Below are positions 14,760 to 20,389 of a stretch of 20,389 nt of DNA, one piece after another (the first letter of the stretch is position 1; every line of letters begins with the position of its first letter). The notes under the pieces are model-generated. The model was given only the letters and a program-made list of their open reading frames with translations, searched no databases and was not told the origin of the DNA. A program made the position numbers and the translations under genes. Origin of the DNA: Spirochaetota bacterium (GTDB lineage Bacteria; Spirochaetota; JAHITG01); assembly GCA_018817865.1 (NCBI GenBank), contig JAHITG010000481.1, positions 1 through 20,389 of the forward strand, given 5' to 3'.

Positions 14760-16100
14760 ATGCGGGTATATGATATAATTTATAAAAAGAGAAATGGGAA
14801 TGAACTTACTCCGGAAGAGATATCTTTCATGGTAAGATCCTACACCGAAGGAACTTTGCCGGACTATCAGATGTCAGCCTTTTTAATGGCTGTCTGGTTC
14901 AGGAAAATGACCGGGAAAGAGAGAGCCGCATTAACTTCAGAAATGCTTCATTCAGGAACTACTATTGATCTTTCTTCGATAAAGGGGATAAAAGTGGATA
15001 AACATTCTACCGGTGGAGTAGGGGATGGGCCTTCTTTATCCCTGGCTCCTATTGTGGCCGCCGCCGGCGGCATCGTTCCTATGATGTCCGGAAGAGGATT
15101 GGGTCATACAGGAGGGACACTTGATAAACTTGAGTCTATTCCCGGTTATACGGTTGTTATTGATCAGACACTGATAAAAAAGAACCTGACAGATGTGGGA
15201 GTCGTGATAATGGGCCAGACAGAAGATATTGCCCCGGCTGATAAAAAGATGTACTCTTTAAGGGATGTAACAGCAACCGTGGATAGTATTGACCTGATCT
15301 CAGGCAGTATCATGAGTAAAAAACTGGCAGAAGGAATGGATGCACTGCTTCTGGATGTAAAGACAGGAAAAGGCGCTTTTATGCAGAAATTGGAAGATTC
15401 CATTGCTCTGGCCTTATCAATGGTTGAAATAGGCGTTAATTTAAAAAAAGCGATGTTTTCTTATATTACTGATATGAATCAGCCTCTGGGTAACGCTGTT
15501 GGGAATTCTCTGGAAATGATACAAGCGATAGAGATCCTAAAAGGAAAAGGGCCTTCCGATATTACAGAACTGGTGATATTGCACAGTTCCAGAATGCTTG
15601 TAATGAGTAAGATAGCTAAAAACCAGGAAGATGCCAGGAATATCGTACAAAAAATGATCCATTCCGGAAAAGCACTTGAGAAATTAGAAGGAATGATCAA
15701 AGGTCAAAAAGGAGATCCCGGTGTCATCGAAGATTATTCACTTTTTCCGGGAGCCTCAATTAAAGAAGAATTGAGATCCCCGGAATCCGGTTATATCAGC
15801 GATATGGATGCGTTAACCATCGGGATCAGTTCCGTACTTCTGGGTGCCGGCAGAGAGACCATGGAATCCAAACTGGACTATGGAGTAGGGTATACACTTC
15901 ATAAAAAACTGGGCGATAAGGTTAAAAAGGATGAATCGATATTAACCATCCATGCAAACGATAAAGATAAGCTGGAAAAAGCTAAAAATAAATTAAAAGA
16001 GGCATTTAAATTTTCAAAAGAGCCGGTTTCAATTCCGCCGTTAGTCTATGGATATGTTACTATGGATGGATTTACAGAAGAGGTCCATCCGCGTCCGTAA
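14760..16100 (+). CDS. Pyrimidine-nucleoside phosphorylase / thymidine phosphorylase
   Basis: A 446-residue cytoplasmic enzyme of nucleoside salvage: phosphorolysis of thymidine, deoxyuridine or uridine to base plus (deoxy)ribose 1-phosphate. The family signature is nearly intact: VDKHSTGGVGDGPSLSLAP (residues 79-97) and MSGRGLGHTGGTLDKLESIPGY, then YSLRDVTATVDSIDLISGSIMSKKLAEG and LLDVKTGKGAFM. The catalytic-site Lys81, His82 and Ser83 and the later Ser of the phosphate loop are kept. GDGPS replaces the more common GDKTS or GDVTS, an unusual proline next to a phosphate-contact serine. All three regions (alpha, alpha/beta, C-terminal) are present, so it is full length. Whether it is DeoA (thymidine-specific) or Pdp (broad) cannot be decided by eye. 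GGAGGT lies 7-8 bases before the ATG. Confidence 0.94.
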   Translation: MRVYDIIYKKRNGNELTPEEISFMVRSYTEGTLPDYQMSAFLMAVWFRKMTGKERAALTSEMLHSGTTIDLSSIKGIKVDKHSTGGVGDGPSLSLAPIVAAAGGIVPMMSGRGLGHTGGTLDKLESIPGYTVVIDQTLIKKNLTDVGVVIMGQTEDIAPADKKMYSLRDVTATVDSIDLISGSIMSKKLAEGMDALLLDVKTGKGAFMQKLEDSIALALSMVEIGVNLKKAMFSYITDMNQPLGNAVGNSLEMIQAIEILKGKGPSDITELVILHSSRMLVMSKIAKNQEDARNIVQKMIHSGKALEKLEGMIKGQKGDPGVIEDYSLFPGASIKEELRSPESGYISDMDALTIGISSVLLGAGRETMESKLDYGVGYTLHKKLGDKVKKDESILTIHANDKDKLEKAKNKLKEAFKFSKEPVSIPPLVYGYVTMDGFTEEVHPRP

Positions 16101-16142
16101 AATAAAATAGACAGAATTTTTATTTGTATTATACTATCAATA

Positions 16143-16164
16143 TGTATATTTTAGAAAATATACA
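16143..16164. promoter_or_regulatory. 22-bp perfect palindrome between the phosphorylase gene and hdrA
   Basis: Arms TGTATATTTT (16143-16152) and AAAATATACA (16155-16164) flank AG. It lies 42 bases after the phosphorylase stop and 192 bases before the hdrA start. A dimeric regulator's operator is one reading; a weak AT-rich hairpin at the end of the upstream transcript is another. No U-tract follows it. Confidence 0.4.
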
Positions 16165-16186
16165 ACTGTAAAGAGCCATACTTTAT

Positions 16187-16206
16187 AAATTGAGATATCC
16201 CAATTT
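16187..16206. promoter_or_regulatory. Near-palindromic site, distantly FNR/CRP-box-like, upstream of hdrA
   Basis: AAATTG (16187-16192), GATATC in the middle and CAATTT (16201-16206) make a 20-base dyad with a single mismatched pair. The inner 14 bases TTGAG-ATAT-CCCAA resemble the FNR half-site layout TTGAT-N4-ATCAA in the first four and last three positions only. Its centre is 43 bases from that of the palindrome at 16143-16164, about four helical turns. The rest of the 256-base gap 16101-16356 is AT-rich, with no gene and no convincing -35/-10 pair. Confidence 0.35.
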
Positions 16207-16356
16207 TACGATATTTTTTTTAAATATTGAAAATTAATTAAGAAAATTAGTGAAAAAATACGATAATAGAATATGCTAATGCTTTCAATTATTAAAACTC
16301 TTTATTTATTTTCTACATTAACATATGATTAATATTCCTAATGGGAGGTACTTCAG

Positions 16357-18315
16357 ATGGCTCAAATAGGCGCTTTCTTATGTAATTGCGGTGAAAATAT
16401 CACTAAAACAGTGGACTATGAAAAGTTAAAAGAGTATGTATCCTCTTTATCTGACAGTATTAAATTAATAGATACCCACAAGTTATTATGCTCAGCAGAC
16501 GGGCAAAAATTTTTAGGTGATAAGATCAAGGAAAACAAACTTTCCCATCTTTTGATCGTCGGGTGTTCACCAAAACAGCATGAAGTCACTTTTCAGAAAG
16601 TAGCCCGGGAGAGTGATCTCAATCCGTATCTTATTGCTATGGTCAATATTAGAGAGCAGTGCGCTTATGTGACCGAAGATCCGGCTGAAGCTTTGGAAAA
16701 AGCTAAAAAGATGGTAAAAGCCTCTTTTGAAAGACTGCTATTACAGGAACCCTTAAGAAAAAATGAGATCGTTACCAATCCGGATGCCGTAGTGATCGGA
16801 GCCGGTGTAGCCGGGATCGAAGCCGCTCTTCTGCTGGCTCATAAGAACAGAAAAGTCTTTTTAGTTGAGAAGAATCCTAATATTGGCGGAATGGTTACCC
16901 GTCAGGAAGAGCTGTATCCCAATCTTGAGTGTGCTACCTGTATGATGGAACCAAAAATGGATGAGATCATTCATAATGATAATATACAGTTATTTACCCT
17001 TTCTCAGGTTAAAGAAGTTAAAGGATTTGCGGGAAATTTCGAAGTAACTATTCAAAAAAATGCCAGGTATGTCAGTGAAACAGCCTGTTTCGGATGCGCT
17101 CTCTGTTTTGAAGTATGTCCGGTTACGGTACCAAATGAGTATAATGAAAACCTGAATACAAGAAAAGCAGTGTATGTCCCTTATCAGGGTGCTTTACCGT
17201 TTGTGGCAGCAGTGGATAAAGAGCACTGTCTGAAATTGAAAGGCCAGGAATGCAATAAATGCGTTGAAGCTTGTACTTTGGGAGCCATGGAATTCACCCA
17301 GAAAGATGAAGAGATAAAGATCAATGCAGGTGCCATTATTGTAGCGACAGGTCATACCAGCTTTGATAAAATGAAATTCCTGGAATCTAAATTATCCGGT
17401 TTTAAAGATGAATCCGGTATAAATGAAAGGATCTACTCTAATTTTGAATTTGAACGCCTTATCGCCCAGACAGGGCCTACGTCAGGGGAGATCAAACTGG
17501 ATGACGGCAGTGTACCTCAGTCATTTGCTATAATTCATTGTGCCGGAGGCCGAAGCAGCAAAGAAAAAGAGAATGAACTCTGTTCTTCCGTTTGCTGTAT
17601 GGCTGCTTTTAAATATAATAAGATGATCCGCTCTAAAATTGAAACCGCCAAGATCCATCATATATATAAAGAATTTACATTAAATACAAAATATGATATG
17701 AAATTTTTTAACAGTATCTCCAAAGAGACCGGATTGATCCGTGTTGATGATACGGAGAAAATAGAATTCAGTAAAAAAGGTAAGCAGGTCAAAATAAAAG
17801 CCGGCAGCGAGACTATCCAGGCGGACATGGTTATTCTGATGTTACCGCTGGTACCTCCTTCTACCAATAAAGAACTGGCTGAGATCCTTGAGATATCAGA
17901 AGGTGAATATAAGTTCTTCAAGGAAGAACATGTCAGGATCAATCCATCCGGTACCGAAATAAAAGGTATTTATCTGGCCGGCACTGCTCAGTCTCCTAAA
18001 GATGTTGCTGAATCGACATCTCATGCAGCCTCTGCCGCAGCAAAAGTGCTTTCAGTTCTTCAGCCTGGAGAAAAGATGGAGCTGGAGTCAATAACAGCTG
18101 TAATAAACGAAGACCTATGCGGAGCCTGTAAAGTCTGCAACTCCCTATGCCCCTATAAGGCTATCAGCTTTGACAAAGAGAAGCAGGTATCTGTTATTGA
18201 GGAGGTTCTTTGTGTTGGATGCGGTACCTGTGTTGCAGGGTGCCCTTCAGGATGTATCACGGCAAAACATTTTAAAGATGATCAGATATTAACAGAAATA
18301 CGGGAGGTCCTATAA
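16357..18315 (+). CDS. hdrA: HdrA: FAD/iron-sulfur subunit of heterodisulfide reductase-type electron-bifurcating complex
   Basis: A 652-residue cytoplasmic flavoprotein, full length for methanogen-type HdrA. In order: N-terminal domain (IGAFLCNCGENI; GCSPKQHEVTF; NIREQCAYV), Rossmann FAD site VVIGAGVAGIEAALLLA (about 144-160), the CATCMMEPKM segment (Cys192, Cys195), an inserted ferredoxin domain (Cys244, 247, 250, 254 and Cys291, 299, 302, 306), the thioredoxin-reductase-like core, and a C-terminal ferredoxin with Cys588, 591, 594, 598 and 619, 622, 625, 629. This is the subunit where the FAD splits electron pairs between ferredoxin and a second acceptor. It has a strong GGGAGGT ribosome site and begins the operon hdrA-mvhD-mvhG-mvhA. 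No hdrB or hdrC follows in the window, so the high-potential acceptor is unknown; they may lie beyond the right edge or be replaced. Confidence 0.95.
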   Translation: MAQIGAFLCNCGENITKTVDYEKLKEYVSSLSDSIKLIDTHKLLCSADGQKFLGDKIKENKLSHLLIVGCSPKQHEVTFQKVARESDLNPYLIAMVNIREQCAYVTEDPAEALEKAKKMVKASFERLLLQEPLRKNEIVTNPDAVVIGAGVAGIEAALLLAHKNRKVFLVEKNPNIGGMVTRQEELYPNLECATCMMEPKMDEIIHNDNIQLFTLSQVKEVKGFAGNFEVTIQKNARYVSETACFGCALCFEVCPVTVPNEYNENLNTRKAVYVPYQGALPFVAAVDKEHCLKLKGQECNKCVEACTLGAMEFTQKDEEIKINAGAIIVATGHTSFDKMKFLESKLSGFKDESGINERIYSNFEFERLIAQTGPTSGEIKLDDGSVPQSFAIIHCAGGRSSKEKENELCSSVCCMAAFKYNKMIRSKIETAKIHHIYKEFTLNTKYDMKFFNSISKETGLIRVDDTEKIEFSKKGKQVKIKAGSETIQADMVILMLPLVPPSTNKELAEILEISEGEYKFFKEEHVRINPSGTEIKGIYLAGTAQSPKDVAESTSHAASAAAKVLSVLQPGEKMELESITAVINEDLCGACKVCNSLCPYKAISFDKEKQVSVIEEVLCVGCGTCVAGCPSGCITAKHFKDDQILTEIREVL

Positions 18316-18316
18316 T

Positions 18317-18841
18317 ATGGATTTTAAACCAAAGATCGTTATTTTCGTATGTAACTGGTGTTCCTATGCTGCTGCTGACGGGGCAGGCATGAAACGGGCC
18401 AAGTATCCAGCAGGTATAAAGCTTATCAGGGTCATGTGCAGCGGACGTGTTGATCCTCAATTCATTCTGCAGGCCTTTCATCAGGGAGCAGACGGTGTTA
18501 TGATAATGGGCTGCCATCCCGGTGATTGCCACTACAAAGAAGGTAATTATAAGGCACTTCGAAGGGCAAAATTATTGCAAAAGATACTGGATCAGCTTGG
18601 TGTCGAAGGAGATCGGTTTAAACTGGAATGGGTCTCAGCCAGTGAAGCTGATAGATTCATTAAAGTAGTCAATGAGATGTATGAAAATGTGCAGAAATTA
18701 GGCCCGTTGGATTATAAAGCAGACACATTATTTTCATCTGAAGTTGCAGAGACTGTCGAGCAGGGTTCTGAAACCACACCAGAAAGTGTTACTGAGACAT
18801 TAGATAATAATGAAACTGAAGAGATAGAGCAAATACTGTAG
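18317..18841 (+). CDS. mvhD: MvhD: hydrogenase/Hdr iron-sulfur electron-transfer subunit with acidic C-terminal tail
   Basis: A 174-residue protein that carries electrons from the [NiFe] hydrogenase to HdrA through a [2Fe-2S] cluster in methanogen complexes. The first 135 residues match MvhD well: IVIFVCNWCSYAAADGAG, IRVMCSGRVDPQFILQAF, GADGVMIMGCHPGDCHY and GNYKALRR, with the conserved cysteines Cys12, Cys15, CSGR and both in GCHPGDC. The last 40 or so residues (from about DYKADTLF) are a low-complexity tail rich in E, T and S that ends EEIEQIL; this is not part of the family core. One base separates it from hdrA, and its GGGAGGT site overlaps the hdrA 3' end, so the two are tightly co-translated. 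Confidence 0.93.
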   Translation: MDFKPKIVIFVCNWCSYAAADGAGMKRAKYPAGIKLIRVMCSGRVDPQFILQAFHQGADGVMIMGCHPGDCHYKEGNYKALRRAKLLQKILDQLGVEGDRFKLEWVSASEADRFIKVVNEMYENVQKLGPLDYKADTLFSSEVAETVEQGSETTPESVTETLDNNETEEIEQIL

Positions 18842-18851
18842 AGTATTATTT

Positions 18852-18868
18852 CGTTAACATAGTTAACG
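18852..18868 (+). repeat. Short inverted repeat before mvhG
   Basis: CGTTAAC (18852-18858) and GTTAACG (18862-18868) flank ATA; a further GTTAA copy follows in GTTAAAGGAG. The 7-bp hairpin is 10 bases after the mvhD stop and 28 bases before the mvhG start. It could be a minor mRNA structure or an operator; it lacks a U-tract. Confidence 0.35.
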
Positions 18869-18896
18869 GAGTTAAAGGAGTAATTGGAGGTAGGTC

Positions 18897-19865
18897 ATGG
18901 ATAAACCAAAAGCAGCGTTTTACTGGTGCGCTTCCTGCGGAGGTTGCGAGGAATCACTGGTTGATCTTAATGAAGCGGTAATAAAGGTCCTCACTGCGGT
19001 CGATATGGTTTTAATGCCGGTTGCAATGGATTTTAAATATGAAGATGTAAGAAAACTTGCTGATAAGGAGATCACTGTCAGCTTTATAAACGGCGCGATC
19101 AGAACTTCCGAACAGGAAGAACTGGTAAAATTATTGAGAAAAAAATCAATATATGTCATTGCTTACGGAGCCTGCTCCCATTTAGGCGGAGTGCCGGGAC
19201 TGGCCAACTTCTATAAAAAAGAATCCATACTTGACCGTGCATATATTGAATCCGAATCCACTGTCAATCCCGAAAAAAAACTTCCAAAGATGAAAACAAC
19301 AGTAGAAGGTAAAGAGTTAGAACTTCCTGAATTTTATGACAGGGTATACGCATTGAACCAGGTGATCGATGTGGATTATTATATTCCGGGATGTCCGCCT
19401 GTTCCTGATGTTGTAAAAAATGCTATTGTAGCTTTATTAAAAGGAGCGTTACCGCCCAAGGGATCGATATTAACGCCTAATAAGTCACTCTGTAAAGATT
19501 GCCCGAGACAGGAGAGTAAACCTGATAAATTAAGTATTAAAGAATTCAAAAGACCTTATGAGATAATGGATAATGGAGACTGTTTTCTCCAGCAGGGCGT
19601 AATATGCCTGGGTATCTCTACGAGAACAGGATGTGAGTCATCCTGTATCAATGCTAATATGCCGTGCCGCGGCTGTTTCGGGCCCACGGATAATGTTATG
19701 GAGTCGGGGTCTAAAGCATCATCAGCTATAAGCTCTATAATAGATACAAATGATGAACAGGAGATAGATGCTATTATGGATACGATAGTCGATCCGGCAG
19801 GTCTCTTTTATCGATACAGTCTGCCAGCTTCCATATTAGGAAAAAATATTAAGATCAAAAAGTGA
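18897..19865 (+). CDS. mvhG: MvhG: small subunit of group 3c-type [NiFe] hydrogenase
   Basis: A 322-residue cytoplasmic (no Tat signal) small subunit that carries iron-sulfur clusters relaying electrons from the [NiFe] site. The proximal-cluster motif CASCGGCEESLVDL (Cys11, 14, 17) is at the N-terminus, followed by YGACSHLGGVPG and the PGCPPVPDVV motif. Later cysteines (LCKDCPRQ; TGCESSCINANMPCRGCFGP) supply the medial and distal clusters. The sequence features and neighbours (MvhD, HdrA) point to the methyl-viologen/F420-non-reducing (Mvh) type rather than bidirectional NAD-linked enzymes. A GGAGG site lies 6 bases before the ATG. The catalytic large subunit begins 35 bases downstream. Confidence 0.93.
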   Translation: MDKPKAAFYWCASCGGCEESLVDLNEAVIKVLTAVDMVLMPVAMDFKYEDVRKLADKEITVSFINGAIRTSEQEELVKLLRKKSIYVIAYGACSHLGGVPGLANFYKKESILDRAYIESESTVNPEKKLPKMKTTVEGKELELPEFYDRVYALNQVIDVDYYIPGCPPVPDVVKNAIVALLKGALPPKGSILTPNKSLCKDCPRQESKPDKLSIKEFKRPYEIMDNGDCFLQQGVICLGISTRTGCESSCINANMPCRGCFGPTDNVMESGSKASSAISSIIDTNDEQEIDAIMDTIVDPAGLFYRYSLPASILGKNIKIKK

Positions 19866-19900
19866 TAAGAGAATAAATGAGTTTAGGATAGGAGGAGAAA

Positions 19901-20389
19901 ATGGCGAAAGTGATTACGATAGATCCGATAACAAGACTGGAGGGTCATGGCAAGATATCGATCTTCCTGGATGATAAAGGAGATGTGGAAAATGCCTTTT
20001 TCCAGGTACCGGAATTCAGGGGTTTTGAGAAGTTCTGTGAAGGCCGTCCTGCCGAAGAGATGCCCCGTATTACCAGTAAAATTTGCGGAGTCTGCCCGAC
20101 TGCGCATCATATGGCATCTACAAAGGCTTTAGACAGTCTTTTTAATATTGAACCGACTCCAACAGCTAAAAAGATCAGAGAATTGGTATACAACATGTTT
20201 ATGTTCGAAGATCACATCCTCCATTTTTTCTTTCTGGGCGGTCCTGATTTTCTGGTCGGGCCTGATGCTCCCAAAGCTGAGAGGAATATAATGGGAGTAG
20301 TTGCAAAATTTGGAATGGATGTGGGTAAGAAAGTAATTAAAATGAGAAAGCATGCCCGCAAGATTATGGGCGACTTGATGGGAAGGCCA
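19901..20389 (+). CDS. mvhA: MvhA: large subunit of group 3c-type [NiFe] hydrogenase, N-terminal part (3' end outside window)
   Basis: The ATG at 19901, with GGAGG a few bases upstream, opens a frame that runs off the window after 163 codons. It starts MAKVITIDPITRLEGHGKIS, the standard large-subunit opening, and carries the L1 motif around ICGVCPTAHHMAS with Cys62 and Cys65, two of the four [NiFe] ligands. The second pair (DPCxxC) and the C-terminal processing site would be beyond the edge. It is the catalytic H2-activating subunit and completes hdrA-mvhD-mvhG-mvhA. Maturation genes (hyp, endopeptidase) are not in the window. Confidence 0.93.
   Translation, partial: MAKVITIDPITRLEGHGKISIFLDDKGDVENAFFQVPEFRGFEKFCEGRPAEEMPRITSKICGVCPTAHHMASTKALDSLFNIEPTPTAKKIRELVYNMFMFEDHILHFFFLGGPDFLVGPDAPKAERNIMGVVAKFGMDVGKKVIKMRKHARKIMGDLMGRP

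Noticed and set aside
20129..20353. Minus-strand ORF at the right edge
   Set aside because: Opposite the mvhA frame, which has clear hydrogenase motifs.
1..20389. CRISPR array, tRNA/rRNA genes, insertion sequences, prophage genes
   Set aside because: Scanned by eye for regular repeats, conserved RNA sequences and transposase or phage motifs; none recognised. A tRNA or covariance-model scan was not possible here.

Overview
The window (20,389 bases, AT-rich, about two-thirds A+T by eye) looks like a chromosomal stretch of an anaerobic, motile bacterium, most likely a spirochaete (Spirochaetota). Three things point there. First, the phenylalanyl-tRNA synthetase pair is the archaeal/eukaryotic-type PheS/PheT, which among bacteria is best known from spirochaetes. 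Second, a rod/P-ring flagellar run (flgF-flgG-flgA-flgI-flgJ) has no flgH (outer-membrane L-ring) between flgA and flgI, as expected for periplasmic flagella. Third, FlgJ is short and lacks a muramidase domain. The assignment is inference; no rRNA or other phylogenetic marker is present.

Layout. 1-389: C-terminal end of an ABC-transporter solute-binding protein. 394-4044 (minus strand): pheS-pheT-queF, a compact translation/tRNA-modification operon read leftward from a promoter near 4090. 4045-4454: intergenic, with that promoter and a candidate 38-residue small ORF. 4455-6489: a DUF362/ferredoxin protein overlapping a patatin-like phospholipase. 6595-11520: murA followed closely by flgF, flgG, flgA, flgI and flgJ, so a peptidoglycan-precursor enzyme heads a flagellar rod/P-ring operon. 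11521-11887: a non-coding or decayed gap with two weak reading frames. 11888-13675: a six-TM GGDEF-EAL protein with a degenerate GGDEF and a probably active EAL domain. 13804-16100: an orphan HATPase_c protein (good sigma-70-type promoter upstream) followed by a pyrimidine-nucleoside/thymidine phosphorylase. 16101-16356: regulatory-looking gap with two palindromes. 16357-20389: hdrA-mvhD-mvhG-mvhA (the last truncated by the window edge).

How the genes work together. The last block is the metabolic highlight: an FAD-containing HdrA next to the MvhD electron-transfer subunit and a group 3c-type [NiFe] hydrogenase (MvhG small, MvhA large subunit). In methanogens this assembly couples H2 oxidation to flavin-based electron bifurcation, reducing ferredoxin and a second acceptor through HdrB/HdrC. 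No hdrB or hdrC is visible here, so the second acceptor is unknown from this window. The flagellar block, the c-di-GMP hydrolase candidate and the HATPase protein suggest a motile organism with second-messenger and partner-switch-type regulation. No rRNA, tRNA, CRISPR array, insertion sequence or phage gene was recognised.
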